This document shows, piece by piece, positions 35,632 through 45,769 of a stretch of 64,000 bases of DNA. This DNA is from Williamsia soli. Its GTDB lineage: Bacteria; Actinomycetota; Actinomycetes; Mycobacteriales; Mycobacteriaceae. The notes beneath the pieces are model-generated. The model did no database searches, was not told where the DNA came from, and saw only the letters and a list, made by a program, of their open reading frames with translations. Where the stretch lies: positions 558,001-622,000 of the forward strand of contig NZ_JAFRDR010000002.1 in NCBI RefSeq assembly GCF_017377795.1, read 5' to 3'. A program made the translations under genes and the position numbers. The number at the start of each line of letters is the position of its first letter. Within the stretch, counting starts at the first letter, position 1.

Positions 35632-36774
35632 TCAGATCCCCAGACTGCGACCGATCACTTCCTTCATGATCTCTGTCGTGCCACCATAAATCGTCTGCAC
35701 GCGCGAATCGACGAATGCCTTCGCGACCGAGTACTCACGCATGTACCCGTAGCCGCCGTGCAGCTGCAGGCAGCGATCTATGAGCTGGACCTGATTCTCG
35801 GTGGCGTAGTACTTGGCCATGGCCGCGTCCGGAACCGTCAGCTTCTTCTCGTTGAGCAGGCCGATGCAGTGATCGACGAACACGCGCGTCGTGGCGGTGG
35901 ACGTCGCCAGTTCCGCGAGCAGGAAACGCGAGTTCTGGAAATTGCCGATCGAGCGGCCAAAGGCCTTGCGATCCTTCGCATATTGCACGGTGGTCTCGAG
36001 AACGGCTTCCATTGCAGCAGCGGCGACAACCGCGATCGACAGGCGCTCGCGGGGCAAGTTCTGCATCAGGTAGATGAAGCCGAGGCCCTCTTCACCGAGC
36101 AGGTTCTCTGCGGGGACACGAACATTGTCGAAGCTCAACTCCGCGGTGTCCTGCGCCTTCATCCCGAGCTTGTCCAGATTGCGGCCCCGTTCGAAGCCTT
36201 GCATGTCGCGCTCGACGACGAGCAAGCTGAAGCCCTTGGCGCCGGCTTCGGGATCGGTACGTGCGACCACGATCACGAGATCGGCGTTGATGCCGTTGGT
36301 GATGAAGGTCTTCGATCCGTTGAGGACCCAGTGATCGCCGTCCTTCTTGGCGTTCGTCTTGATGCCCTGCAAATCGGAGCCCGTACCCGGCTCGGTCATG
36401 GCGATCGCGGTGATCAGCTCGCCGGACGTGAAGCCGGGAAGCCAGCGCGCCTTCTGCTCATCGTTCGTCAGTTCCAGCAGGTACGGGGCGATCACATCGT
36501 TGTGCAGCGGGAAGCCGAGTCCGCTGTAGCCCCCACGGGCCGACTCCTCGGCGACGATGGCGTTGTAACGGAAGTCCTGGACTCCACCGCCACCGAACTC
36601 CTCGGGAGCATCAACGGCCAGGAAGCCGTTCTTACCGGCTTCGATCCACACGTCGCGATCGACGATGTTCTGCTCCTCCCAGCGATCGTGGTTCGGCGCC
36701 ACGTGCTGGTCGAGGAAGCTGCGGTACGAATCACGGAAAAGTAGGTGCTCGGGCTCGAACAACGTGCGTTCCAT
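35632..36774 (-). CDS. Acyl-CoA dehydrogenase
   Basis: 380 aa. The FAD/CoA-binding motif is AIAMTEPGTGSDLQGIKTNA, and the C-terminal signature with the dimer-contact region is LHGGYGYMREYSVAKAFVD followed by IYGGTTEIMKEVIGRSL. The catalytic glutamate is probably in IYGGTTEIM, as in isovaleryl- and long-chain-type enzymes. It introduces the alpha,beta double bond in beta-oxidation or in amino-acid catabolism; the chain-length preference is not readable. GGAG precedes the ATG. It stands alone between lexA and hflX. Confidence 0.9.
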   Translation of the reverse strand: MERTLFEPEHLLFRDSYRSFLDQHVAPNHDRWEEQNIVDRDVWIEAGKNGFLAVDAPEEFGGGGVQDFRYNAIVAEESARGGYSGLGFPLHNDVIAPYLLELTNDEQKARWLPGFTSGELITAIAMTEPGTGSDLQGIKTNAKKDGDHWVLNGSKTFITNGINADLVIVVARTDPEAGAKGFSLLVVERDMQGFERGRNLDKLGMKAQDTAELSFDNVRVPAENLLGEEGLGFIYLMQNLPRERLSIAVVAAAAMEAVLETTVQYAKDRKAFGRSIGNFQNSRFLLAELATSTATTRVFVDHCIGLLNEKKLTVPDAAMAKYYATENQVQLIDRCLQLHGGYGYMREYSVAKAFVDSRVQTIYGGTTEIMKEVIGRSLGI

Positions 36775-36857
36775 CAGCGGATCTCCATCACTAAGGGGAT
36801 TAGACAGGACTAGGCAGGCGAACGGGCGCCGCCTCTGTTCCCATTAACTGTAACTGG

Positions 36858-36863
36858 ATTCTA
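36858..36863 (-). promoter_or_regulatory. Candidate -10 for the acyl-CoA dehydrogenase gene
   Basis: TAGAAT on the minus strand, 84 nt before the ATG, is the best -10-like hexamer in the 115-bp gap to hflX. No clear -35 and no obvious operator were found. Confidence 0.25.
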
Positions 36864-36889
36864 CATCTTGCCCAAAATGCGGGCCACGA

Positions 36890-38365
36890 TCACTGCTCGG
36901 CGGCCTCCGGCATTGCCAGAGTCGCCAACTGACGCGCGAGGCCGGAAGGAACGGTCGCGGTGATGGCGGTGCCGTCTGCGCCGTGCTGCTCAGTCAGCAC
37001 ATCGCCTTCGGCGTGGATCCGCGACACGAGATCGCCACGGGAGTACGGCACTCGCACGCTGACGTGGACATCGTGGCGGGCGATGGCCTCGCGGATCCCG
37101 GTGAACAACTCCTCGATGCCCTCCCCCGTCACCGTTGAGATGAACACCGCGTGGGGGAACAGACCGCGCAGCTGCGCCAGCACCAATGGGTCGGCCACAT
37201 CGATCTTGTTGATCACGAGGATCTCGGGCGGGGCCGTCGCCTTCTCCTCGGAGACCACTTGCTCGATCACGGTTCGTACAGCGGAGATCTGGTCGGTCGG
37301 AATCGGATCGGACCCATCGACGATGTGCAACAGAAGATCCGCGTCTGCAACCTCCTCCAGAGTGGACCGGAAGGCCTCCACCAGCTGGGTCGGCAGGTGC
37401 CGGACGAAGCCGACGGTGTCGGTGATGACGAGTTCCCTACCGTCCTCGAGGGTCATGCGTCGTGTCGTCGGATCCAGGGTCGCGAACAGGGCGTTGTGGA
37501 CCAGCACACCCGAGCCGGTCATCCTGTTGATGAGGCTCGACTTGCCCGCGTTGGTGTACCCCACGATGGTCACCGACTGGGCCACCGCCTGTTTACGCTT
37601 GCTGCGCTTGGTGTTTCGGGAGGTCTTCATCTCCCGGATCTCGCGCCGCAGTTTGGCGGTGCGTTCGCGGATCCGGCGGCGATCGGTTTCGATCTTCGTC
37701 TCACCGGGTCCGCGCAGGCCCACACCGCCGTTGCTGCCCGCCCGGCCGCCTGCCTGCCGCGACATCGATTCACCCCAGCCACGTAGTCGGGGCAACATGT
37801 ACTCCATCTGCGCCAGAGCCACCTGCGCCTTGCCCTCACGCGACGTGGCGTGCTGGGCGAAGATGTCGAGGATCAAGGCCGTGCGGTCGATCACCTTGAC
37901 CTTTACGACCTTCTCCAGCGCGGTGAGCTGCGCCGGGGTGAGTTCGCCGTCGCAGATCACGGTATCGGCCCCCGTGGCCAAGACGATCTCGCGGAGTTCG
38001 TGCGCCTTGCCCGAGCCGATATATGTTGCGGGATCGGGCTTGTCACGACGCTGGATGAGTCCCTCGAGCACCTCCGAACCCGCGGTCTCCGCCAGCGCGG
38101 CCAGCTCCGCCATGCTGGAGTCGGCTTGCGCCGTCGTACTGCCCTGGGTCCAGACCCCGACCAACACGACTCGCTCGAGCCGCAGCTGCCGATACTCGAC
38201 CTCTGTGACATCGGTCAGCTCTGTCGACAGCCCACCAACACGCTGCAGCGAACTTCGTTCGTCGAGTTGCAGTTCACCGGTCGTCGGGATGTGCTGCGTG
38301 CGTTCGGCCGGCAGCTCGTCAGTGATGTCTGGGGTCCCGCTCTGCGGGTTGGTGTCTTCGGTCAT
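36890..38365 (-). CDS. hflX: GTPase HflX
   Basis: 491 aa. The N-terminal nucleotide-binding domain (HflX-N, with VERRLVGVWTQG-like VLVGVWTQGSTTAQADSSMA) is followed by a coiled-coil linker (GPGETKIETDRRRIRERTAK) and the GTPase domain: G1 VTIVGYTNAGKSSLINRMTG, G3 DTVGFVRHLP, G4 INKIDVAD. HflX splits stalled 70S ribosomes under stress. It follows dapF after 45 bp on the same strand, the Rv2725c-Rv2726c order of M. tuberculosis. Confidence 0.95.
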   Translation of the reverse strand: MTEDTNPQSGTPDITDELPAERTQHIPTTGELQLDERSSLQRVGGLSTELTDVTEVEYRQLRLERVVLVGVWTQGSTTAQADSSMAELAALAETAGSEVLEGLIQRRDKPDPATYIGSGKAHELREIVLATGADTVICDGELTPAQLTALEKVVKVKVIDRTALILDIFAQHATSREGKAQVALAQMEYMLPRLRGWGESMSRQAGGRAGSNGGVGLRGPGETKIETDRRRIRERTAKLRREIREMKTSRNTKRSKRKQAVAQSVTIVGYTNAGKSSLINRMTGSGVLVHNALFATLDPTTRRMTLEDGRELVITDTVGFVRHLPTQLVEAFRSTLEEVADADLLLHIVDGSDPIPTDQISAVRTVIEQVVSEEKATAPPEILVINKIDVADPLVLAQLRGLFPHAVFISTVTGEGIEELFTGIREAIARHDVHVSVRVPYSRGDLVSRIHAEGDVLTEQHGADGTAITATVPSGLARQLATLAMPEAAEQ

Positions 38366-38410
38366 GAGATGACCATCGTGACATTGCGGTGTACTCGCTG
38401 CATACCGGTT

Positions 38411-39430
38411 TTAAAGCCATCCTTCGTTGAGCATGCCCGCTCCGACCAGAATGGACGGGCCACGTAATTCGCTGTCGTCATCCCCGACCGTCACAATGAT
38501 CCGTCCGCCGGGGACGTCGACGATGATGGTCCCCGTGGTCCGGCCGATCGAGCGCAGCGCGGCTGCAGCTGCGGCGACGGTCCCCGTGCCACAACTGCGC
38601 GTCTCGCCGACCCCGCGCTCGTGCACTCGCATGAGTACCTCGCCGGTGACACCGTCGACTGTCGACGGCACCGGCGGCGTGATCAGTTCGATGTTGACGC
38701 CGGCCGGAAAGTCGCCGCGGTCGAAACTGATCGGGGCGGTGAGATCGACGTCCTCGAGATCGGCCGCGGTCATACCCTCGATGACACAGGCCAGGTGAGG
38801 ATTGCCCACGTCGACCGCTACCCCTGCCACGGTGCGGCCACCGACGGTCGCCTTGCTGTCCGTACCGAACACGACTTTGCCCATCGACACACTGACCTCT
38901 GCGTGTGTCCCGTTGCGCTCGTGCACCACCACCGGCCTCGCACCGGCACGTGATCCGACGACGAACTCGTTACCGGCGACCAGGTCGTGCGCCGCGAGGT
39001 AGTGGGCGAACACCCGGACCCCGTTTCCGCACATCTCCGCGATGGAACCGTCCCCGTTGCGGTAGTCCATGAACCAGTCGTTGTCGGAGATGCCGTCCGG
39101 CACCGCCACGAGCACGCCGGCGTCACGGAGTGCTCCCGCGGTCGCGACCCGCAACACTCCATCGGCACCGATCCCGCGGTGCCGGTCACACAGCGCGGAA
39201 ACGAACTCGGGGGTCAGGTCCAACGCCACACCGGGATCGGGCAACAGCACGAAGTCGTTCTGGGTGCCATGGCCCTTCACAAAATCGACACGCGCCGCCG
39301 CGCTGCGCTCCGTCCCCGGCCATTCTGGTCGAGCTCCGCTGCGCTCCGTCTCCGGCCACCCTGGTCGACCTCCGCTGCGCTCCGTCTCCGGCCACCCTGG
39401 TCGACCTCCGCTGCGCTCCGTCTCCGACAT
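38411..39430 (-). CDS. dapF: Diaminopimelate epimerase with repeat-encoded N-terminal extension
   Basis: About 339 aa against roughly 290 in M. tuberculosis. The conserved enzyme starts at residue 48 ([20 protein letters not shown]). Both catalytic cysteines are present: MCGNGVRVF and [15 protein letters not shown]. It interconverts LL- and meso-diaminopimelate for lysine and peptidoglycan. Residues 3-47 consist of three and a part copies of a 12-residue unit [12 protein letters not shown], translated from a 36-bp DNA repeat. No start codon lies between the repeats and the enzyme core, so the extension is probably made. A GTG at 39460, overlapping the miaA stop, is an alternative start. Confidence 0.9.
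   Translation of the reverse strand: MSETERSGGRPGWPETERSGGRPGWPETERSGARPEWPGTERSAAARVDFVKGHGTQNDFVLLPDPGVALDLTPEFVSALCDRHRGIGADGVLRVATAGALRDAGVLVAVPDGISDNDWFMDYRNGDGSIAEMCGNGVRVFAHYLAAHDLVAGNEFVVGSRAGARPVVVHERNGTHAEVSVSMGKVVFGTDSKATVGGRTVAGVAVDVGNPHLACVIEGMTAADLEDVDLTAPISFDRGDFPAGVNIELITPPVPSTVDGVTGEVLMRVHERGVGETRSCGTGTVAAAAAALRSIGRTTGTIIVDVPGGRIIVTVGDDDSELRGPSILVGAGMLNEGWL
39301..39427 (-). repeat. Tandem 36-bp units inside dapF (dispersed family, array 2)
   Basis: Units begin with CGCTGCGCTCCG (plus strand) at 39301, 39337, 39373 and 39409, an exact 36-bp period; the first is more diverged and the last is cut short. On the minus strand the core GGAGACGGAGCGCAGCGGAG is shared with the three-unit array at 12431-12535. 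A 36-bp period keeps the dapF reading frame, giving twelve residues per unit, while the intergenic array has 35. Confidence 0.9.
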
Positions 39431-39459
39431 CTTGTCCACGATACGCGCCCTACCGGGCA

Positions 39460-40371
39460 CTACCCGCCGCCACGACCCGCGGCCAGCAATGCCTGCCCGA
39501 CCACGTCAGGAGCCGACGCGTCGAGCCACCGCACCCTCGGGTCCCGACGAAACCACGAGCGCTGCCTGCGGACGTACCTGCGGGTTCCGATGAACGTCAA
39601 TTCTTCGGCTCGCGCGAGGTCATACTCCCCGTCCAGTGCTGCGATCGTCTGCGCGTAGCCGATCGCCCGGGCAGCGGTCACCCCTTCGCGCAACCCGACG
39701 TCCAGCAAGGCCCGGACCTCGTCCACCAGACCTCCGGAAAACATGGCCGATGTCCTGCGTGCAATCCGCTCGTCGAGATCGGTCGTGTCCCTGTCGAGCG
39801 CGATGATCGTTGTGTCCCATCGAGGTTCACCGATCGTCGGAGCTGACGCGGCGAACGGTCTGCCCGTGATCTCGACCACCTCGAGCGCGCGGACGATCCT
39901 GCGGCCGTCGGTATCGAGGATGTGCTGCGCGGCCTCGCGATCCACCTCGGCGAGGCGCCCGTGCAACACCGCGGGACCGAGCTGCGCGAGTTGCTCCTCG
40001 TAGCGGGCCCTGATCTCGGGATCGGTAGCCGGGAACTGCCAGTCGTCGAGCAACGCCTGGATGTACATCATCGATCCGCCGACAATCACCGGAGTCAGTC
40101 CGGCAGCGAGGATGCTCTCGACATCGGCGCGTGCCGCCTGTTGATAGCGGGCAACGGTCGCCGTCTCGGTCACCCCGAGCACGTCTATCTGGTGGTGTCG
40201 GACCCCACGGCGATCGGCGACGGGCGTCTTGGCCGTGCCGATGTCCATACCCCGGTACTGCTGCATCGCGTCCACGTTCACGATCTCGCCGCCGAGGTCG
40301 CTCGCCAGCGCGAGCGCAAGGTCTGACTTACCACTTGCCGTGGGTCCGATGACAGCGATCGGCGTCAGCAC
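39460..40371 (-). CDS. miaA: tRNA dimethylallyltransferase
   Basis: 303 aa. The P-loop is [20 protein letters not shown], and the substrate-binding region contains [15 protein letters not shown]. The GTG at 40371 is required by the family, since the P-loop must lie near the N-terminus. It attaches the dimethylallyl group to A37 of tRNAs reading UNN codons; MiaB, also in this window, adds the methylthio group. The start overlaps the stop of the upstream gene by 7 bp, and the stop borders dapF by 1 bp, so the three form an operon. Confidence 0.93.
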   Translation of the reverse strand: MLTPIAVIGPTASGKSDLALALASDLGGEIVNVDAMQQYRGMDIGTAKTPVADRRGVRHHQIDVLGVTETATVARYQQAARADVESILAAGLTPVIVGGSMMYIQALLDDWQFPATDPEIRARYEEQLAQLGPAVLHGRLAEVDREAAQHILDTDGRRIVRALEVVEITGRPFAASAPTIGEPRWDTTIIALDRDTTDLDERIARRTSAMFSGGLVDEVRALLDVGLREGVTAARAIGYAQTIAALDGEYDLARAEELTFIGTRRYVRRQRSWFRRDPRVRWLDASAPDVVGQALLAAGRGGG

Positions 40372-41105
40372 CGCACGTCCCACCGGGCGACCACATAGCC
40401 CACGCCGAACGGCGCTTCGGCGCTGAGCAACCTGGCATCCACCGCGGCACCGTCCACGCCGGCACCTGCGAGCGCGCCGACCACCAGCTGCCAGACCGCC
40501 CGACCGGAGACCCCGAGGTGAGCACACTCTTCTTCGGCGAGAGCCCGGAGCGCGTCGAGATCAGCAGACCCCAACGCGTTCTCGATCACCGCCTGCATCG
40601 CTGCCGCCTCTGCCTGCTCGCCTCCCGGAGCCTTTGCCCCCAATGTGTTCGCACCGTCCGCGACCACCAGCAGCCCGATCGGTTCATCCGTTGCCGCCAA
40701 CGCGTTTCCCAGTACCCGACCGAGTTCGGCACTGTCGGCGGCCGACGTCTCGGCATCGACCAGGGTCACCGCCAAGTGCGGCCGCGGTTCTACCGCACCG
40801 GCCAGCCAGCCGGCCAGCAGAACCGAGGTCGGCATCAACGCGTCGGGGTCGCCGGGCGTCCGCGGATCGATCTCGACCTCGAGATCGGCGCCGAAACCGA
40901 CGAAGGTGCCGCGCGCCGCGACCGGTACGGCCGGATCTCCGATCCCGACGATCATCCAGCGACGCGCCCGCACTGCCAATTGATCACAAACCGCATGTGC
41001 AGCATCACGAATGGGGACGATCTCCGGAACGCCGGGACCGGACAGCTCGGGCACCAAAACCGGTGCGGCGGGGACGAATGCAGCGGCGACCAACACTTGC
41101 GCCAC
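40365..41105 (-). CDS. Class III extradiol dioxygenase-like protein
   Basis: 246 aa, equivalent to Rv2728c. It matches the subunit-B-like fold of class III extradiol ring-cleavage dioxygenases, with an alpha/beta core ([38 protein letters not shown]). The iron-ligand histidines of true dioxygenases are not clearly kept, so enzyme activity is doubtful. It overlaps miaA and is part of the Rv2728c-miaA-dapF-hflX run. Function unknown. Confidence 0.75.
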   Translation of the reverse strand: MAQVLVAAAFVPAAPVLVPELSGPGVPEIVPIRDAAHAVCDQLAVRARRWMIVGIGDPAVPVAARGTFVGFGADLEVEIDPRTPGDPDALMPTSVLLAGWLAGAVEPRPHLAVTLVDAETSAADSAELGRVLGNALAATDEPIGLLVVADGANTLGAKAPGGEQAEAAAMQAVIENALGSADLDALRALAEEECAHLGVSGRAVWQLVVGALAGAGVDGAAVDARLLSAEAPFGVGYVVARWDVRC

Positions 41106-41286
41106 GGTAGCCGACTCTTCGATCTGATACCGCGCTGCACGATCAGAGCCACCTCATTGTCGATGAGTGTCCACGCCTACGGCCGTGACCTGCTTCAATG
41201 AGAGAGGCGATGGGCGCCACACCGGCGTCAGCGTCGGCAGACGAACGCAACTGGCAGCCGTGTCGCGCGGCAGGACAAGGAAGAAC

Positions 41287-42651
41287 ATGACCGAGCACAC
41301 CCCCGAACCTGCCGCAGACGCCACCCCGGTACCCGGCCCCAGGCCAGGACCACGGCCCGGCCCTCGACCCGGACCACGTCCGGGCCAGCACGCTCCACCC
41401 AAGGTGCATGCCCCTGCAGACGTCGTCAGGCCCGCGTCCGACCCGTCGAAGTTCGGCCGAATCGACGACGACGGCGCGGTGTGGCTCAGAAACTCCGAGG
41501 GCGAACACCAGATCGCGTCCTGGCAGGCAGGTACCGCCGCCGAGGGTCTCGCTCACTTCGGCCGCCGGTTCGACGATCTCGTCGTCGAGGTGGAATTGCT
41601 CGAGGAACGACTCGAGGCCGGCACCGGAGATCCGCGCAAGACGAAGATCGCAGCGGCCGCGTTGGTGGAGTCTCTCCCGACCGCCGCCGTGATCGGCGAC
41701 GTCGACGCGGTTGCAGCACGCCTGCAGACGATCATCGACGGCGCCGACGGCGCAGCCGAGAAGGTCAAACACGATCGTGACGAAGCACGCACCGCAGCCG
41801 TCGCGAGGAAAGAAGAGCTGGCCGCCGAAGCCGAGGAGATCGGCTCGGAGTCGACCCAGTGGAAGGTCGCGGGCGATCGCATGCGGGTGATCCTCGACGA
41901 GTGGAAGACGATCAAGGGCGTCGACCGTAAGACCGACGATCAGCTCTGGAAGAGATATTCGAAAGCGCGGGACACCTTCAACCGCAGGCGCGGCGCGCAC
42001 TTCGCCGAGATGGATCGCGAACGCGCGGGGGCACGTTCGCGCAAGGAAGAGCTCATCGCCGAGGCCGAGGCGCTGTCGGCGTCGACCGAATGGGCCGACA
42101 CCGCAGCCAAATTCCGTGGCCTCCTCACCCAGTGGAAGGCCGCAGGCCGCGCCCCCCGCGACCAGGACGATGCGCTGTGGGCCCGTTTCAAGGCGGCCCA
42201 GGACATTTTCTTCGGAGCCCGGAACGCCGCATCCTCCGAGCGGGACGCCGAGTTCGAGTCGAACGCCAAGGCGAAGGCCGAGTTGTTGACCCGGGCCGAG
42301 AAGTCGATCGATCCCGTAGCCGATCTGGACGCCGCCCGCCGCGAGTTCCGGTTGATCCGCGACCAGTGGGACGAGATCGGGAAGGTTCCGCGCGAGCAGA
42401 TGCACTCATTGGAGGCTCGCATCAAGGCGGTCGAGAAGCGGATCCGCGATGCCGAATCGGCACAGTGGCAACGCACCGATCCCGAGGTGAAGGCACGCGC
42501 GCAGCAGTTCGCCGACCGGGTCTCCCAGCTCGAAGATCAGGCGGCCAAGGCCGAGGCGAACGGCAAGGCCAAGGACGCCCGCAAATTACGCGAGCAGGCC
42601 GAGCAGTGGCGAGAGTGGGCCCGTGCGGCCGAGGGCGCAATCAGCGACTGA
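41287..42651 (+). CDS. DUF349 protein with proline-arginine-rich N-terminus
   Basis: 454 aa, the length of Rv2731 (450). Several DUF349 repeats form long helices ([80 protein letters not shown]), likely a coiled coil. The N-terminus has a PGPR unit repeated four times (about residues 16-32), unlike the rest. AAGGAAG is near the ATG at 41287. The protein is of unknown function, though some DUF349 proteins bind RNA or ribosomes. Lies divergent from Rv2728c-like and convergent with Rv2732c-like genes. Confidence 0.85.
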   Translation: MTEHTPEPAADATPVPGPRPGPRPGPRPGPRPGQHAPPKVHAPADVVRPASDPSKFGRIDDDGAVWLRNSEGEHQIASWQAGTAAEGLAHFGRRFDDLVVEVELLEERLEAGTGDPRKTKIAAAALVESLPTAAVIGDVDAVAARLQTIIDGADGAAEKVKHDRDEARTAAVARKEELAAEAEEIGSESTQWKVAGDRMRVILDEWKTIKGVDRKTDDQLWKRYSKARDTFNRRRGAHFAEMDRERAGARSRKEELIAEAEALSASTEWADTAAKFRGLLTQWKAAGRAPRDQDDALWARFKAAQDIFFGARNAASSERDAEFESNAKAKAELLTRAEKSIDPVADLDAARREFRLIRDQWDEIGKVPREQMHSLEARIKAVEKRIRDAESAQWQRTDPEVKARAQQFADRVSQLEDQAAKAEANGKAKDARKLREQAEQWREWARAAEGAISD

Positions 42652-42659
42652 GCAGACTT

Positions 42660-43280
42660 TCAGCCCTCGGTGTCGGGATCGGCAGGCCGTGGCGCGCGTC
42701 GTCGCTGCAGGGCGAGTGCCCGTTGCTCCTCGGCAGCTGCCTCGTCGCGCCGTTGGGCCTCGAGGGTGAGTTGGTAGCTGGTGCGGGTCCACACGACTCG
42801 CGACCAGTGGAAAACGATCACGAACATTGCGATCCAGCCGACCACGAGTCCCACGCCGACGCCGCTCGGCGGTGCGTAGCCCGAGACCCCGGGGGTGTTC
42901 CGCGACCACCAGGCGAGCATCCCGGCGACGCAGGAGACCGCGCTGCCGCACAGGGCGACCCAGGCGAAGAACCAACGGCGGGTGATCAGGGCCAGAGCGG
43001 AGAACCCGACCCCGAACACCAACTGCAGCCAGACGAAAATTCGTGAGGTGATGGTGACGTTTTCGGCGGCGGCGTCCGAATTGAACGTCAAGACATCGAT
43101 GCCCGTGACCGAACCGGTGTGGGGCAGTACGAACGAGAGCAGCACCGCGAGCACCGCCACGGCGACGACCACCGCCCGGGCACCCGGATCGATCTCGCCG
43201 GCCACCTTTCGTTCGGCCTTGCGAAGATCACCCTTGAAATCTTCAAAAGCCGGGAATTGTCCACTATCTGGTTCGGCCAT
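42660..43280 (-). CDS. Four-helix membrane protein (Rv2732c-like)
   Basis: 206 aa. Four hydrophobic segments (AVVVAVAVLAVLLSFVL; IFVWLQLVFGVGFSALALI; WFFAWVALCGSAVSCVAGML; VGVGLVVGWIAMFVIVFHW) are followed by a basic, helical C-terminus rich in R, A and E. It is equivalent to Rv2732c. Its ATG overlaps the miaB stop by 1 bp, so the two are coupled. Function unknown. Confidence 0.8.
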   Translation of the reverse strand: MAEPDSGQFPAFEDFKGDLRKAERKVAGEIDPGARAVVVAVAVLAVLLSFVLPHTGSVTGIDVLTFNSDAAAENVTITSRIFVWLQLVFGVGFSALALITRRWFFAWVALCGSAVSCVAGMLAWWSRNTPGVSGYAPPSGVGVGLVVGWIAMFVIVFHWSRVVWTRTSYQLTLEAQRRDEAAAEEQRALALQRRRAPRPADPDTEG

Positions 43281-44815
43281 CACATCTCACATCCTGAGGC
43301 GCATGCGGATTCGACCGGTGCGCTCGTCGGTTTTCCGATTGTCGGCAGTCCCAGACCCACACCGATCGGCGGAGTCTGCGGTGTGGTGCCTGCGGCATGC
43401 GCATCCCCGGCCCGAGTGCGCCGATGCGCGGTGATGCCGTCGTCGGCCAGTAGGTAGTGCGGCGCGGCACCGGTGACCACCGCATTCACGAGGTCGCCCG
43501 GCCGGATGCCCTCACCAGCAGTTGCGAAATGCACGAGTCGCCCGTCGCGGGCACGACCGGTCATCCGGCCCTGATCCTTGCGACCGTCGGCCGTCACGAG
43601 AACCTCGACCGGCGTACCGATCAGCTTGTGATTCTCTTCGAGGCAGATCCTGTCCTGCAGCTCGGTCAAACGCATATACCGCTCGGACACAACGGCTTTG
43701 GGGACCTGATCGGCCATCTCCGCTGCTGGCGTCCCGGGCCGCGGCGAATACTGAAAGGTATAGGCGCTGGTGAATCTGGCCTTGGCAACAACGTCGAGAG
43801 TCTCCTGGAAATCTGCTTCGGTCTCTCCCGGGAACCCGACGATGATGTCGGTCGTGATGGACGCATGTGGCATTGCGGCGCGGACACGATCGATGATCCC
43901 GAGGAATTTGGTGCTGCGATAACTGCGGCGCATGGCTTTGAGGATCCGGTCTGAACCCGACTGCAACGGCATGTGCAATTGCGGACAGACATTCGCTGTC
44001 TGCGCCATCGCCTCGATCACGTCATCGGTGAACTCCGCCGGATGAGGGGATGTGAACCTCACGCGCTCGAGCCCCTCGATCTCCCCACACGCCCGCAGCA
44101 GGGCTGCGAAGGCACCTCGGTCACGACCGAGGTCGGGGTCTGAGAAAGACATCCCGTACGCGTTGACGTTCTGCCCGAGCAGGGTCACCTCACCGACGCC
44201 CTCGTCCACCAAGGCCTGCACCTCGGCCAGCACATCGCCGGGGCGACGGTCGACCTCCTTGCCGCGCAGGGCGGGGACGATGCAGAACGTGCAGGTGTTG
44301 TTGCAACCGACCGAGATGGACACCCACCCCGAATACGCCGACTCGCGCTTGGCGGGCAGCGTCGAGGGAAACGCCTCCAGTGCGTCGAGAATCTCGACCT
44401 GCGCCTGCTCGTTGTGCCGTGCTCGTTCGAGCAACACCGGCAACGAGCCGAGGTTGTGGGTACCGAAGACGACGTCGACCCAGGGAGCCTTCTTGACCAC
44501 CGTCGCGCGATCTTTCTGCGCCAGGCAGCCGCCGACGGCGATCTGCATTCCGGGTCGCCGTTCCTTGACCGGAGCAAGATGCGAGAGGTTTCCGTACAGC
44601 TTGTTGTCGGCGTTCTCACGCACCGCACATGTGTTGAACACCACGAGGTCGGGCTCGGCGCCGTCCTCGGCACGCACATAGCCCGCCTCTTCGAGTAGGC
44701 CTGAGATGCGCTCGGAATCGTGGACATTCATCTGACAGCCGTAGGTGGTGACCTGGTAGGAACGACCACTGGTCAGCGGACTGTCGGTCACCGGACTTGT
44801 CAACGAGATTGTCAC
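43280..44815 (-). CDS. miaB: tRNA-2-methylthio-N6-dimethylallyladenosine synthase
   Basis: 511 aa. The N-terminal UPF0004 domain carries the auxiliary cluster cysteines ([38 protein letters not shown]). The radical-SAM cluster is in [18 protein letters not shown], and a TRAM domain follows ([14 protein letters not shown]). It adds the methylthio group to i6A37. It begins with GTG with TACCCT 7 nt upstream, a leaderless candidate. The C-terminal 60 residues are a proline-rich, poorly conserved tail ending CASGCEM. Confidence 0.95.
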   Translation of the reverse strand: MTISLTSPVTDSPLTSGRSYQVTTYGCQMNVHDSERISGLLEEAGYVRAEDGAEPDLVVFNTCAVRENADNKLYGNLSHLAPVKERRPGMQIAVGGCLAQKDRATVVKKAPWVDVVFGTHNLGSLPVLLERARHNEQAQVEILDALEAFPSTLPAKRESAYSGWVSISVGCNNTCTFCIVPALRGKEVDRRPGDVLAEVQALVDEGVGEVTLLGQNVNAYGMSFSDPDLGRDRGAFAALLRACGEIEGLERVRFTSPHPAEFTDDVIEAMAQTANVCPQLHMPLQSGSDRILKAMRRSYRSTKFLGIIDRVRAAMPHASITTDIIVGFPGETEADFQETLDVVAKARFTSAYTFQYSPRPGTPAAEMADQVPKAVVSERYMRLTELQDRICLEENHKLIGTPVEVLVTADGRKDQGRMTGRARDGRLVHFATAGEGIRPGDLVNAVVTGAAPHYLLADDGITAHRRTRAGDAHAAGTTPQTPPIGVGLGLPTIGKPTSAPVESACASGCEM

Positions 44816-44822
44816 CCGATCC

Positions 44823-44828
44823 AGGGTA
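44823..44828 (-). promoter_or_regulatory. Putative -10 hexamer for leaderless miaB mRNA
   Basis: TACCCT on the minus strand, 7 nt before the GTG start of miaB at 44815, with no ribosome-binding site. Confidence 0.4.
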
Positions 44829-44960
44829 CTTGCCTGGCCCGACCAGGCGAAATGGACGCGACGACCTGCGTTTTAGATGGTCTGCCGGCCGAACGGCGGT
44901 CTGCCGGATGTCGGGTGTTGCGCTCACGGACCGATCGTCGACCCAATAGGGTCGTTATCC

Positions 44961-45761
44961 ATGACAACATCTCGGGACTCCTCGGGCGCGCATCCGGCCG
45001 GCAAAGTACCGGCAGGCGGCAGCAGCCAGACGATGATCAGCATGACGAACGTGCAGAAGCATTTCGGCGACCTGCACGTGCTCAAAGATGTCGACCTCGA
45101 GGTGCCGGCGGGGCAGGTTGTGGTGATCCTGGGCCCCTCGGGTTCAGGAAAGTCCACACTCTGCCGGACCATCAACCGGCTCGAACCGATCGACAGTGGT
45201 GAGATCCGCATCGACGGCAACATCCTGCCGGCAGAGGGCAAAGCGCTTGCAGCCTTGCGTGCCGACGTCGGCATGGTGTTCCAGTCCTTCAATCTCTTTG
45301 CTCACAAGACGATCCTCCAGAACGTCACCCTCGCTCCCATCAAAGTCCGCGGCAAGAGCAAGGCCGATGCGGAGAAGCGCGGCATGGAGTTGCTCGAACG
45401 CGTGGGGATTGCCAGTCAGCGCGACAAGTATCCGGCCCAGTTGTCGGGCGGTCAGCAGCAACGGGTGGCGATCGCACGGTCGCTGGCCATGGAACCCAAG
45501 GTCATGCTGTTCGACGAACCCACCTCGGCACTCGACCCCGAGATGGTCAACGAGGTCCTCGACGTGATGGTCTCACTCGCCAAGGAGGGCATGACGATGC
45601 TCGTGGTGACCCACGAGATGGGCTTCGCCAGAAAGGCTGCCGACCGGGTCATCTTCATGGCCGACGGCGCGATCGTCGAGGACGACGAACCAGAGACCTT
45701 TTTCACCAACCCCGAATCCGAACGCGCGCGCGACTTTCTCGGCAAGATCCTGGGCCACTGA
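44961..45761 (+). CDS. gluA: Glutamate ABC transporter ATP-binding protein
   Basis: 266 aa. Walker A is [18 protein letters not shown], the Q-loop is [13 protein letters not shown], the ABC signature is [16 protein letters not shown], and Walker B is [16 protein letters not shown]. The core from [13 protein letters not shown] is almost identical in layout to C. glutamicum GluA (242 aa). The start is either the ATG at 44961, with a TAGGGT eight nt upstream, or the ATG at 45033. The gene heads the gluABCD operon. It powers glutamate uptake via GluB, GluC and GluD. Confidence 0.93.
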   Translation: MTTSRDSSGAHPAGKVPAGGSSQTMISMTNVQKHFGDLHVLKDVDLEVPAGQVVVILGPSGSGKSTLCRTINRLEPIDSGEIRIDGNILPAEGKALAALRADVGMVFQSFNLFAHKTILQNVTLAPIKVRGKSKADAEKRGMELLERVGIASQRDKYPAQLSGGQQQRVAIARSLAMEPKVMLFDEPTSALDPEMVNEVLDVMVSLAKEGMTMLVVTHEMGFARKAADRVIFMADGAIVEDDEPETFFTNPESERARDFLGKILGH

Positions 45762-45769
45762 GGACTGTG

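Noticed and set aside
41143-42405. Long open frame on the minus strand opposite the DUF349 gene
   Set aside because: It has no family-like segments, and the sense strand codes a well-matched DUF349 protein. High-GC DNA gives long antisense frames by codon-position bias. The same applies to the long frames opposite brkB (3803-4843) and the helicase (22660-23889).
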